Part shown: positions 16,524-24,485 of the stretch, piece after piece
Layout of the letters: each line of letters begins with the position of its first letter
Position numbering within the stretch: position 1 is the stretch's first letter
DNA from: JBBSZK01 sp964428325
GTDB lineage: Archaea; Nanobdellota; Nanobdellia; Pacearchaeales; GW2011-AR1
Length of the DNA: 62,262 nt
Direction of reading: 5' to 3'
NCBI GenBank assembly: GCA_964428325.1
Contig: CAYRXU010000004.1
Location: 1-62,262 of the forward strand
Translations under genes and position numbers: made by a program
Notes under the pieces: generated by a model
What the model saw: only the letters and a program-made list of their open reading frames with translations
Databases searched by the model: none
What the model was told of the DNA's origin: nothing

Positions 16524-16927
16524 AAATACGAAAGGCAAACTCGAAGGACATTAAATCTTTAGAAGAAATAAATCTTATTGCTCAAAAAGATCAAGGCTGG
16601 TGGATACCACAAAACGCCTCTTTTTATAGAAAATTTCTCAAAAACAAGAATAATGACGTTTATTTGGCGTTAGAGAAAGATGTTCTTGTTGGCTTTTTAA
16701 CTCTAGAATATAATAAGGAACGTAAAAGTACGTGGATTAATGACCTCTACGTATTGCCTGAAGCGCGAGGCAAGGGTATTGCAAAGAATCTTGTTAAAAT
16801 GGCTCTGAGCTATTGGAAAAGTAAGTCTAAGTCAGTTGTCTTGCTAACAGCAGATAGAAATCTTACTGTATTCGAGAAGCTCGGCTTTAAGAAAGCCATG
16901 AATTTTATGGAGTACCATAAGAAATGA
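16520..16927 (+). CDS. GNAT N-acetyltransferase
   Basis: 135 residues from ATG 16520, which overlaps the previous stop as ATGA. The core shows LVGFLTLEYNKERKSTWINDLYVLPEARGKGIAKNLVKMAL in the order of GNAT motifs. PEARGKGIA is the acetyl-CoA pyrophosphate-binding loop (Q/RxxGxG/A), and the C-terminal FEKLGFKKAMNFMEY is also typical. The acceptor substrate is unknown. Confidence 0.9.
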   Translation: MKIRKANSKDIKSLEEINLIAQKDQGWWIPQNASFYRKFLKNKNNDVYLALEKDVLVGFLTLEYNKERKSTWINDLYVLPEARGKGIAKNLVKMALSYWKSKSKSVVLLTADRNLTVFEKLGFKKAMNFMEYHKK

Positions 16928-17253
16928 AATCGGTAAAAATAGCAGTCTTTGTACCATTAACGCATACGGATAAGGTTCGAGAAGCAATTGGAAAAGCTGG
17001 AGGCGGAATTATTGGAAATTATGATTATTGTAGCTTTTCGAGCAGAGGAATGGGAAGATTCAAACCAAATGAAAAGGCAAATCCCCATATAGGCAAGGCG
17101 AATAAGCTAGAGTCCGTTGAAGAAGAAAGAATAGAATTTGTATGTCTAAGAAATAAGGCAAAGTCAATTATTAAGGCCATAAAGAAAGTGCATCCCTATG
17201 AAGAGGTTGCCCTTGATATTTATCCTTTGATTGAAGAAGAGGAACTAAAATGA
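16924..17253 (+). CDS. NIF3/YqfO insertion-domain protein
   Basis: 109 residues. KIAVFVPLTHTDKVREAIGKAG at the start and KVHPYEEVALDIYPL at the end match the stand-alone middle domain of NIF3/YqfO (DUF34) proteins, a CutA/PII-like ferredoxin fold. NYDYCSFSSRGMGRFKP is the usual loop. The function is unknown; a trimeric ligand sensor is inferred. It is coupled by ATGA overlaps to the genes on both sides. Confidence 0.8.
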   Translation: MKSVKIAVFVPLTHTDKVREAIGKAGGGIIGNYDYCSFSSRGMGRFKPNEKANPHIGKANKLESVEEERIEFVCLRNKAKSIIKAIKKVHPYEEVALDIYPLIEEEELK

Positions 17254-18125
17254 ATTTTGGCATCTTTATTGCGATACTTTCACCAATTCTTTTTGGTATA
17301 ATGAACACATTCGATAAATTTGTAGTCTCGCATCGAGTAAAAGATACAATCGGTTATGCGGTTGTTGCCGGACTAGTAAACGTCGTTTTAGGACTCGTCC
17401 TAGTATTTTTCTTAAATTGGCAAGGTCTAACTGCCCATGATTTGATGTTTCCGATACTTGCAGGAGTATTTTCGGGAGCTTGCTATTACCTATACTTCTA
17501 TATAATGCGAGATTCAGACGCATCTTATCTTGTAGGGTTTGCATATTTATTTCCCATAGTGGTGGCGGCTCTCGCGTTTATCTTTCTCCACGAAAGACTT
17601 TCACCACTAGCTTACGCGGCAGCAGCTCTGGTGCTCTTGGGAGTAATTCTACTCTCAGTTAGAGCGAAAAAGATGAAACTTAGCATCCTAGTAATTCCTC
17701 TAGCGATCTACATTCTTCTATTGGGAGGATATGAATTTTTCATTAAAGTATCCACATTAAATATTTCATTTATGCAGGGGCTTGCTATTACTACACTCTT
17801 TGCAGGTATAACAGTTCTTTTGGGCCTCTCTACTAAACGAGTTCGTGCAGGGTTCAGAAAAGAGCTAAAGAATATTCGCTGGGCGTTTGTAAGTGAGTTC
17901 TTTACACTAGGCGCAGTCTTAACCCTATATTTAGCAATGTCTTTACTGCCCGCAACGGTAGTTACTGCCATAGCAGCTACACAACCTTTAGCAGTCTTAG
18001 TCTTTGAGAGAATAGTTCACGCACGTTATGGTAAAATGACTAAGGATGTAACTTTATTACCTAAACTTGGGGCAATTCTAATGATAGTGGCGGGAGTTAT
18101 ACTGTTGAGTATAGTTTCGTCTTAG
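17250..18125 (+). CDS. EamA/DMT-superfamily transporter
   Basis: 291 residues with about ten transmembrane helices in two EamA repeats (approximately 1-137 and 145-290). The first repeat includes the typical ASYLVGFAYLFPIVVAALAFIFLHERLS (split here for reading: LFPIVVAALAFIF then LHERLS). The second has TVVTAIAATQPLAVLVFERI. It probably exports or imports a small metabolite. Regulation by the TrmB protein at the head of the operon is likely. Confidence 0.88.
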   Translation: MNFGIFIAILSPILFGIMNTFDKFVVSHRVKDTIGYAVVAGLVNVVLGLVLVFFLNWQGLTAHDLMFPILAGVFSGACYYLYFYIMRDSDASYLVGFAYLFPIVVAALAFIFLHERLSPLAYAAAALVLLGVILLSVRAKKMKLSILVIPLAIYILLLGGYEFFIKVSTLNISFMQGLAITTLFAGITVLLGLSTKRVRAGFRKELKNIRWAFVSEFFTLGAVLTLYLAMSLLPATVVTAIAATQPLAVLVFERIVHARYGKMTKDVTLLPKLGAILMIVAGVILLSIVSS

Positions 18126-18130
18126 CAAAA

Positions 18131-18355
18131 ATGAAATTCAAAATAGTCGAATATAATATTTTAGACGGAATACACACGTTCGATGGACCTCCAAAATTAC
18201 AGAAAGAACGTCTACAACAGGTCAAGCAAGTTATCAAATCGCTCAATCCCGATGAACGAAGACAGAGATTGATAAAGGCGTTTAATCTAGCTTTTAGAAT
18301 GTATGATGAAAATAGCAAAAAAATTCTTCTTCCAGGCCAAGGTTATGCAGTATAA
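18131..18355 (+). pseudogene. Truncated endonuclease/exonuclease/phosphatase-family gene
   Basis: 74 residues. The start MKFKIVEYNILDGIHTFDGP and the helix RLQQVKQVIKSLNPD match the N-terminal strand and helix of EEP-superfamily enzymes (normally about 250 residues). The rest of the catalytic domain is missing, and an unrelated-looking tail (LIKAFNLAFRMYDENSKK) follows. It lies 26 bases before the proposed attR of element 1, so an element boundary or a deletion is the likely cause. Confidence 0.55.
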
Positions 18356-18380
18356 TATTCTAGTAGTCACAGTTTAGTGG

Positions 18381-18472
18381 TCGACAATCCTTAAAAACAT
18401 CCATCTCATGGACATCTAAAGGGCAAATGCCCACTCAAATCACATAAAGGGGTGTTGCTCGGCAGGGGCATC
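18381..18472 (+). repeat. attR of element 1 (promoter-like motif, arm, core)
   Basis: Three parts are shared with the region at 42401-42493. These are TCGACAATCCTTAAAAA (18381-18397), the arm CAAATGCCCACTCAAATCAC with one more base (18424-18444), and a core CGGCAGGGGCATC (18460-18472) placed exactly 15 bases after the arm in both. The core equals the tRNA-Glu(UUC) 3' end. ATGCCC and GGGCAT could also pair as a stem, so a small RNA gene is the alternative reading. Confidence 0.7.
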
Positions 18473-18509
18473 ATATTTATATATAAGAAAAAATAAAATA
18501 AAATAAAAT

Positions 18510-18905
18510 ATGAAGAGCAAAATTGCATACCACATTGTACGAGTCATTCTTGGTCTTGCATGGTTATTCTTCGGAATAGGTAAGTTCCTTCCAATGAACA
18601 ATGCTGCTCTTGCACAGCCAGCAATGGACTTCTTTGCAGCCATGGTCGCAACGGGATATTTCATGCCGTTCCTAGGTGTGGCCGAGATCCTTGTAGGACT
18701 CTTGCTCCTTGCAAATCGATGGGTTCCACTTTCAATGATGATTGTTTCACCAATTATGTTGAATATCATCTTGTTCAACCTATTCCTAGCTCCAAGCTTA
18801 TTCGGCGCAATAATAATGATTATATTCGTAGCTCTTCAAGCGTACATCATGTACCACACATGGGAAGCATACAAACCATTGCTCCGAGCACATTACCATA
18901 ATTAA
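18510..18905 (+). CDS. DoxX-family membrane protein
   Basis: 131 residues with four transmembrane helices (about 7-25, 41-59, 66-86 and 95-115). The first has GLAWLFFGIGKFLPM, the DoxX/SURF4 signature. The second is followed by MPFLGVAEILVGLLLL. A TATA box (TTTATATATAAG, 18477-18488) is at the distance expected for a leaderless or near-leaderless message, with an AAAATA repeat between. Role unknown; DoxX proteins are linked to redox or membrane oxidoreductase functions. Confidence 0.88.
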   Translation: MKSKIAYHIVRVILGLAWLFFGIGKFLPMNNAALAQPAMDFFAAMVATGYFMPFLGVAEILVGLLLLANRWVPLSMMIVSPIMLNIILFNLFLAPSLFGAIIMIIFVALQAYIMYHTWEAYKPLLRAHYHN

Positions 18906-18933
18906 TCTCTGATTTCTGTAGAAAAAAGAAGTA

Positions 18934-19626
18934 TTACTTTTGAGATCTGATCATTCTACCAAGTTCGACTTCGCCAAGGATACCCTTTCGTGGCTTAAGA
19001 CTTGATGCAAAATCCTGTGCAAAATCCCTCTTGAAAATAGAATTGATAATGCCGGTCACAAACATCGCAATCAATGCGCCTATACCTGCAACAAGCATAT
19101 CTTTCTGGGCGTCCCAAATATCTCCTTGTGTTCCTAGGAAAGCAAGACCAGCGTTCGGATCAACAACTACAGCAGCCAACCATTCAATAATCTCATAGAT
19201 TGCAGAGAATGCAAGTGTCAACTCAGCAGGGAACCAATAGGCCCAGAATCCGCGAGCATTCCCAAGACGCATAAACAACTCGCGAATAGGATAAGCAAGT
19301 AAGAAACCAAATGAAAAATGCACAAGCCGATCATACATATTTCTCGATGCGCCAAACCAATCCTGCAACATATACCCAAATGGCACTTCAGCGTACGTAT
19401 AATGCGATCCGATTACATGCAGCACCATAAAGACAGTAATCAAAGTGTAGGAAACGCGTGAAAGTCTAAAGAAATAACCCGCAATCAAAATAAGAGGCAC
19501 AAAAATAAAGACAAGATAATTCTCAAGCAGCCACGCACTTGGATATTTAGGATCTATAGCAGCCCAAATCCAAGCAGCAAGAAATACAGCAAACAAAAAA
19601 ACCAAATACCAATCAACCTTCTTCAT
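18934..19626 (-). CDS. DUF2238 (YjdF-like) multi-pass membrane protein
   Basis: 230 residues with about seven hydrophobic helices. The family hallmark DRLVHFSFGFLLAYPIRELF and the acidic SAIYEIIEWLAA are both present, as is a conserved GTQGDIWDAQKDM loop. The C-terminal tail is soluble and basic. Function unknown in the family. It is a single gene with its own ATG and no overlap. Confidence 0.85.
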   Translation of the reverse strand: MKKVDWYLVFLFAVFLAAWIWAAIDPKYPSAWLLENYLVFIFVPLILIAGYFFRLSRVSYTLITVFMVLHVIGSHYTYAEVPFGYMLQDWFGASRNMYDRLVHFSFGFLLAYPIRELFMRLGNARGFWAYWFPAELTLAFSAIYEIIEWLAAVVVDPNAGLAFLGTQGDIWDAQKDMLVAGIGALIAMFVTGIINSIFKRDFAQDFASSLKPRKGILGEVELGRMIRSQK

Positions 19627-19666
19627 AATGGCCTAAAGCAAAACCAAGTTATAAACGTTTGTCGCG

Positions 19667-20302
19667 TCAGCGTATATAGCGGTCTTCCCAAGCACGCATT
19701 GAGCCTTCATGTATCAAAACCCGAGCACTATCCTTCTCCTTAACATCTTTTCTCCTATAAAAGAACCCCATAACCATTCCGACGGCCATACCAGACAAAT
19801 GAGCAAAGTTACCTGTATTATTGATAGGATTGCCTGAAAGATATCCTACCGCGCCAAGAACATCTCCTGCCGCCCAGATAATGCCTGCAATGAAGATAGG
19901 CATAGGGAAACCGAAAGCAACAACTGGCAAACCGGGCCTTACAATGATCAGCGCACCAATAATTCCGAATATTGCTCCAGATGCTCCAAGTGAAGCATCA
20001 TAAAAGTTAACTGAAAAGATATTTGCCAACACACCAGATAAAAAGAATACGAGCAAAAACCTTCGTGACCCAATCAATCTCTCAAGCATACTTCCAAACA
20101 ACCCAAGTGCCAAAAGATTATACAATAAGTGTCCAGTTCCACCGTGTAAAAACACAGCCGTCAAAAACCTCCAGACCTGAGCCCATGCTTCGGGCGTTAA
20201 AAGAAAGAGTTCGGTAAATCCAGGAATCACCAGCTGTAAGATAAAAGTAACAACACAAATCGCACATAGCCAAAGCGCGAAAAATCTAAACTTCTCCATC
20301 AT
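19667..20302 (-). CDS. Rhomboid intramembrane serine protease
   Basis: 211 residues with about six transmembrane helices. Motifs in order: HGGTGHLLYNLLAL, a form of the HxxxxHxxxN oxyanion site; LGASGAIFG with the catalytic Ser of GxSG; and FAHLSGMAVGMVMG with the catalytic His of the last helix. Cleaves membrane proteins within or near the bilayer; the substrate is unknown. Its ATG overlaps the stop of the Cys-rich gene by four bases, so that secreted protein is a candidate partner. Confidence 0.93.
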   Translation of the reverse strand: MMEKFRFFALWLCAICVVTFILQLVIPGFTELFLLTPEAWAQVWRFLTAVFLHGGTGHLLYNLLALGLFGSMLERLIGSRRFLLVFFLSGVLANIFSVNFYDASLGASGAIFGIIGALIIVRPGLPVVAFGFPMPIFIAGIIWAAGDVLGAVGYLSGNPINNTGNFAHLSGMAVGMVMGFFYRRKDVKEKDSARVLIHEGSMRAWEDRYIR

Positions 20303-20658
20303 CTACTACAGCGATCAAAACGGCAATCGTTGCTCGCGTTCCTAGCTACAGAATGCCCATCACGACACGACTTTGCTTCCAGGGTACACGCAGGCATAGC
20401 GCCATCACACACGTACTGGCACTTACGCATGCCATTCACATACCTCCATCCGCCAACACATTGAGCAGTAATATCTCCTTCATGTGCAGTCGCACAACAT
20501 GCATCCTGAGCTTCAGCAGAAAGCGGGCTACCACAAATACTGTCACCAACAAGCGCACTTGCCCTTCCAGCGGCCTGATGATACCAATAATACATAGCGA
20601 CCCCTATCAACAAAATAGCTACAATAATGCTAACTGAAATAAGTGTTTGCTTCTTCAT
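20299..20658 (-). CDS. Secreted/anchored cysteine-rich protein
   Basis: 119 residues. One N-terminal hydrophobic segment (about 6-27, ISVSIIVAILLIGVAMYYWY) precedes an exported domain with about ten cysteines (ICGSPL, DACCATA, AQCVGG, KCQYVC, PACTLE, KSCRDG, DCRFDRC). The cysteines suggest disulfide stabilisation outside the cell. No family recognised. It is the first gene of a two-gene operon with the rhomboid protease; a TATA-like CATAAAAAGTTT lies upstream on the minus strand. Confidence 0.7.
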   Translation of the reverse strand: MKKQTLISVSIIVAILLIGVAMYYWYHQAAGRASALVGDSICGSPLSAEAQDACCATAHEGDITAQCVGGWRYVNGMRKCQYVCDGAMPACTLEAKSCRDGHSVARNASNDCRFDRCSR

Positions 20659-20723
20659 AATACACCTTTAGAGCCCTGCGTTTAATAAACTTTTTATGCT
20701 ATGATCCGATAGGGTCGAGCATC

Positions 20724-20817
20724 AAAGATTCCCCCTAGGAATCTTTTTATACCGTCATTCCTCGCTTATATCAGACCTGCACAGAGGTTATTGGATTAAA
20801 CCAACCTCCAGAGTGCA
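20724..20817 (+). other. Two hairpins and promoter ahead of tRNA-His
   Basis: Hairpin 1 (20724-20746) has 9-base arms AAAGATTCC/GGAATCTTT followed by more T. Hairpin 2 (20778-20817) pairs TGCAC/GTGCA, GAGG/CCTC and TTGG/CCAA around ATTAAA, with small bulges. A TATA-like TTTTTATACC lies between them (about 20744-20753), so a transcript starting near 20775 would carry hairpin 2 as a 5' leader to tRNA-His. ACA motifs follow hairpin 2. Confidence 0.4.
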
Positions 20818-20828
20818 AGTCACAACAT

Positions 20829-20900
20829 GGCGGTTGTAGTTTAATGGTAGAATAACGGACTGTGGCTCCGTAGACGGGGGTTCGATTCCCCTCTTCCGCT
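20829..20900 (+). tRNA. tRNA-His (GUG)
   Basis: Anticodon stem ACGGA/TCCGT closes loop CTGTGGC with anticodon GTG. The D arm GTTT/GAAT and T arm GGGGG-TTCGATT-CCCCT are intact. A G precedes position 1 (G-1) as expected for tRNA-His. Odd points: acceptor positions 5-68 and 6-67 are both T-T, and position 73 is T rather than the C usual for archaeal tRNA-His. hisS lies 1.2 kb downstream. Confidence 0.92.
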
Positions 20901-20972
20901 CTTTCTAATCCAGAAAAATTCTCTATCAATACATTGCAACAAACCATAAAAAGGAGAAATATTACCAGAACC

Positions 20973-22022
20973 ATGCTAGAAGAAGCTGAAACTGATAAAG
21001 GCAGCCCTAAGCCTTCCAAAAGAAGAAAGAATTCTGATCTCCCCCTTACAACAATCAACATTCAAACATGCATCTATCGCGCTTTACAAAGAATAGGCGT
21101 ACCCGCGGAAAGTATATTTAACTTATACCTAACATTACACGATAAGAAGCTAGGCGCTCCTGCTGTACGTAAAGATGTAATCCTCTGTAGAAGACCAGGA
21201 GAATCCGAATCGACTGAAGAATGGATTAAGGTCCCCACATCAGATATTCGTAAGCATTTGGCAGGTAAACTCATGCGCGACTACCGCCAAGATGGTCTTC
21301 TAGAAGATAGTCCTTCTCAGCAGGAGATAGCTCGCTCTGTAGGATGGGAAAGCCACGCAAGTGTAAAGGCAGCCGTGATCCAATGGGAGCAATACATTGC
21401 TGAAGGCAAAGAACCCTATAACGCAGAACATGTATTGGCTCCTCTGACTCGAGAACTAAGAAGAGATATACAAAAATTTCTGGAGGAAGGAAGAATAGTT
21501 GAATCAATAAATAACGGTAGTCTTTCGCGTCCACAGATAATCCCAATCGGACTCGTAAAAGTAATACAAGACAGTTCGCATTTTAAAACGGATCCTGCTT
21601 CTGTGAATGGAGCAGTTGAAAAAAGAGAATATAATAACGGATCTCCTAAAAAAGGAAAATCTAACAGAGAAGAAACTGGGCTTACAAAAATAGTAAAAGA
21701 AGGCATAAGAGCAAGGGGCGCATACGAAGAAGAAGTAGAAACAATCTATGAAAGACTTCAAGGATGTCAAGACGATTCAGGGCAACGCGGATCTTCTGTA
21801 TATATTGGAGGCGTAAAGAAACCATTAAGTTTAGTAAGGGCTGCTCTTGCGCATTGGATGTATGTAACTGCCTCAGGAGGTACGCTTGACGATATCGAAG
21901 TGTCTTACGCATTAAATTACGCCAACCCCACAAAAGCAATACAGGCTATCGAAGAAGAGAATGATCGAGTAAACGAAGCCATTCATAAAAGAATCAGCAA
22001 GAGTTCCACAATCTCCGAATAA
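20973..22022 (+). CDS. Hypothetical protein with two HTH-like regions
   Basis: 349 residues from ATG 20973; earlier in-frame starts exist. Two segments look like helix-turn-helix units: SQQEIARSVGWESHASVKAA in the middle and LDDIEVSYALNYANPTKAIQ near the end. A basic linker (REYNNGSPKKGKSNREE) separates them. No family recognised. A DNA-binding or regulatory role is inferred. It sits between tRNA-His and hisS with an AAGGAG motif about 15 bases before ATG. Confidence 0.65.
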   Translation: MLEEAETDKGSPKPSKRRKNSDLPLTTINIQTCIYRALQRIGVPAESIFNLYLTLHDKKLGAPAVRKDVILCRRPGESESTEEWIKVPTSDIRKHLAGKLMRDYRQDGLLEDSPSQQEIARSVGWESHASVKAAVIQWEQYIAEGKEPYNAEHVLAPLTRELRRDIQKFLEEGRIVESINNGSLSRPQIIPIGLVKVIQDSSHFKTDPASVNGAVEKREYNNGSPKKGKSNREETGLTKIVKEGIRARGAYEEEVETIYERLQGCQDDSGQRGSSVYIGGVKKPLSLVRAALAHWMYVTASGGTLDDIEVSYALNYANPTKAIQAIEEENDRVNEAIHKRISKSSTISE

Positions 22023-22075
22023 GACAAGTCACAATTAAGCACAATCCTTTTATAACCTATATTCATCAAGGAGAT

Positions 22076-23296
22076 ATGGTGAGTTACGAACCTGATCTAG
22101 TGAAGGGATTTCCTGAATATCTTCCCCCTCAATCACAGAAATATGCAGCCATTCAACAAATTATAGAAAACCAATTCCAACTGCACGGTTTCTTCCCAAT
22201 CAAAACTCCAACGGTAGAATTTGATGAACTGATGCGCCCTGAAGTCGGCAATGAGGATGAGGCAATCTCAGACAGATTCAGATTGCAAGACCGCGGTGGA
22301 AGAAATCTAGGTCTGAGATACGAGTTCACCTTCCAGCTACAAAGAATATTCAAACAACACCCCAACATCAAGCTACCATTCAGAAGATACCAAATTGGTG
22401 CGGTCTTCCGCGACGAACCAACAAGTAGCACACGATACAAAGAGTTCATACAGTGTGATGCAGACATCATCGGAGACGCATCAGTAGAAGCAGATGCAGA
22501 AGTTCTAGCGTTGTGGAGCAACATCATGAAGGCTCTCGGAATCAAAGCAGAAATTAGAATCAATCACAGGAAGCTTGCAAACGCCATTCTTGAAAGCGTC
22601 CAGATAAAACAGAAGGCAGAAGTTATGCGCGAAATTGACAAACTAGATAAAATCGGCGAAGACATCATCAAGGCAAATCTCAAGAAATATGCAGACACTA
22701 ACCAAATCATTACCCTCTTCAAGCTCTTAGAAAAAGATCTAGCATTTTTCGTTAGCAATATGTTTGATGGCGCAGAAGACATCATCAAGCTTCGTGAACT
22801 AGGCAAGAAACACGGATTCACCGTTGTCTTCGACCCTCTCCTTGTCAGAGGCCTTTCCTACTACACGGGCATGGTCACCGAATTCAGCGTTGCAGGGAGC
22901 AAGAGTTCTATAGCTGGCGGTGGGCGATACGACAAATCAGTCGGCAAATTCCTAAACCGAGAAATTCCAGCCGTAGGTATTTCAGCAAGTATCGAGCGCC
23001 TCATGGAACACGCAAACGTCGCACCAGTCGGACCAAAAGCAATCATCATCTCAATCGATAAGCCTGCAGATGCTGCACGCTTAGCAAAAGCACTACGCGC
23101 AGCAAACATCAGCGTCGTCGTGTCCACAGACAAGCCAGGTAAATCTCTTGAATACGCTAACTCATATCAAATCCCATTCAGCATTTTCGTAGGCAGTGAC
23201 GAAGTAAAGAAAAAGAAATTCAAAATCAAAAACATGCTCACCGGCGAAGAGCACGAGTATGCAGAGAAGTCGCTTGTTAAAGCTCTGCAGAAATAA
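22076..23296 (+). CDS. hisS: Histidyl-tRNA synthetase
   Basis: 406 residues, a class II synthetase. Motif 2 includes FRDEPTSSTRYKEFIQCD. The HisRS-specific histidine-binding loops are LLVRGLSYYTGMVTEF (HisA-type) and GGGRYDKSVGKF. Motif 3 is followed by a C-terminal anticodon-binding domain (about 310-406). The message has AAGGAGAT immediately before ATG. It charges the tRNA-His encoded upstream, whose position 73 is unusual. Followed at one base by an MFS gene. Confidence 0.96.
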   Translation: MVSYEPDLVKGFPEYLPPQSQKYAAIQQIIENQFQLHGFFPIKTPTVEFDELMRPEVGNEDEAISDRFRLQDRGGRNLGLRYEFTFQLQRIFKQHPNIKLPFRRYQIGAVFRDEPTSSTRYKEFIQCDADIIGDASVEADAEVLALWSNIMKALGIKAEIRINHRKLANAILESVQIKQKAEVMREIDKLDKIGEDIIKANLKKYADTNQIITLFKLLEKDLAFFVSNMFDGAEDIIKLRELGKKHGFTVVFDPLLVRGLSYYTGMVTEFSVAGSKSSIAGGGRYDKSVGKFLNREIPAVGISASIERLMEHANVAPVGPKAIIISIDKPADAARLAKALRAANISVVVSTDKPGKSLEYANSYQIPFSIFVGSDEVKKKKFKIKNMLTGEEHEYAEKSLVKALQK

Positions 23297-23297
23297 G

Positions 23298-24485
23298 ATG
23301 GTCTTCAAGAAAGGAGAGCTGAAAATTCTATGGCCTTTCTATCTAGACGCTGCGATTAGCCCACTTTTCTTCTTTATGCCTGCCTTTATGGTCTTATACT
23401 TCAAGGGAATCGGACTTAGTTTATTTCAAGTCGGCATATTACTGGGAATAGCTAACTTAACTTCATTACTCTTCGAAATACCTACTGGAGCTATTGCAGA
23501 CATTTACGGAAGAAAATTCTCTGTGCTGTTAAGTTACTTTCTGCAAGGAATTGGATTTCTCTCACTCTTCTTCATCAAGAATTACTACGCTATTGTCGGA
23601 GTCTATGCACTTCTAGGAATTGCATCTACGTTCTCTTCTGGGGCGAAAGAGGCCTGGGTAATAGACCTAATTCGCGCAAGCAAGAAAGATCTTCAGAAAA
23701 GTTACTTTGTCAAGAGCCAAGCCATTGATAGTGCAGGACTAATATTATCAGGGATTATTGGCGCATATGCCGTCAAATTATTTGGATTATCTATAATCTG
23801 GATCGCTACGTGCATCTCTTTCTTGGCTGCATTCACCATAGTGTTATTCGCTCGTGAAGCTTTTTTGAGAAAGAAAACACCTGACTCCTCTGTTCAGAGA
23901 ATAACAAAACAAGGGTTCAGAGCAATCCAGTACAGCAAAAACCATAGTGTTTTATTCTCGTTGCTCATCATCGCAGCACTTCTAATATTTGCAAGTAATC
24001 TTGGAAGCCAGATAGCATGGCTACCATTATTTGAAAGTCTAGGAATGCAAGAACATACATTTGGCTATTTATGGTCGCTCATGGCGTTAGTCGGAGTAAT
24101 CGCCCCCCTATTTGCCTCAAGATTACTAAAAACATCAAAAGAGAGAAGATTTTTAATAATTACACTAATTCTAGGAACTCTAACAAACTTACTTATAATA
24201 TTTGCTTCTACAAAGTTATTTGCTATAATAATACTGCTTTTTTCAACCCTGTTCTGGGGCATGAGGTTTACCGCAGACAGAATCTATTTCCATAGATTCA
24301 TCCCAAACAAGCTAAGAGCAAGTATCGGGTCTCTAGAATCAATGGTACTTTCTATTGTAGCCATAGTGGGAGTCCCCCTTGCAGGATTTTTAGTTGATCA
24401 CATCGGACCAAAATATACAATAATTAGTGCAACGCCAATATTAATTATAGCTCTGATAATTTATTCTAGAATAAAAGAAAATTAG
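23298..24485 (+). CDS. Major facilitator superfamily transporter
   Basis: 395 residues from ATG 23298, with about 10-12 transmembrane helices. The loop DIYGRKFSVLLSY is the MFS motif A (G-x-x-D-R/K-x-G-R-K). The second half repeats the pattern weakly (FTADRIYFHRFIP). The substrate is unknown; drug or metabolite efflux is usual for such families. It starts one base after the hisS stop and converges on scpA with a 4-base overlap. Confidence 0.9.
   Translation: MVFKKGELKILWPFYLDAAISPLFFFMPAFMVLYFKGIGLSLFQVGILLGIANLTSLLFEIPTGAIADIYGRKFSVLLSYFLQGIGFLSLFFIKNYYAIVGVYALLGIASTFSSGAKEAWVIDLIRASKKDLQKSYFVKSQAIDSAGLILSGIIGAYAVKLFGLSIIWIATCISFLAAFTIVLFAREAFLRKKTPDSSVQRITKQGFRAIQYSKNHSVLFSLLIIAALLIFASNLGSQIAWLPLFESLGMQEHTFGYLWSLMALVGVIAPLFASRLLKTSKERRFLIITLILGTLTNLLIIFASTKLFAIIILLFSTLFWGMRFTADRIYFHRFIPNKLRASIGSLESMVLSIVAIVGVPLAGFLVDHIGPKYTIISATPILIIALIIYSRIKEN

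Larger units (their letters stand above)
44..18472 (+). mobile_element. Proposed 18.4-kb tRNA-Glu integrated element
   Basis: Seen: a tyrosine integrase beside the tRNA-Glu 3' end; a 13-base exact repeat CGGCAGGGGCATC at 44-56 and 18460-18472; and an inverted arm pair, 66-86 on one side and 18424-18444 on the other, identical at 19 of 21 positions when one is reverse-complemented. Joining the two ends would rebuild an attP with arm, 15 bases, core, 9 bases and inverted arm. Known: archaeal integrative elements commonly use tRNA 3' ends and leave such repeats. Inference: everything between is cargo, namely a type I RM defence operon followed by metabolic and regulatory operons. The right part may be older cargo or chromosomal DNA captured between sites. 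Older internal joints cannot be excluded. Confidence 0.7.

Noticed and set aside
18371..18385. AGTTTAGTGGTCGAC resembles the D arm of tRNA-Glu, which would make 18371-18472 a tRNA relic
   Set aside because: No acceptor, anticodon or T arm can be aligned, and the equivalent region of the second attR (42390-42400) lacks the D-arm match. The arm/core explanation covers both copies.
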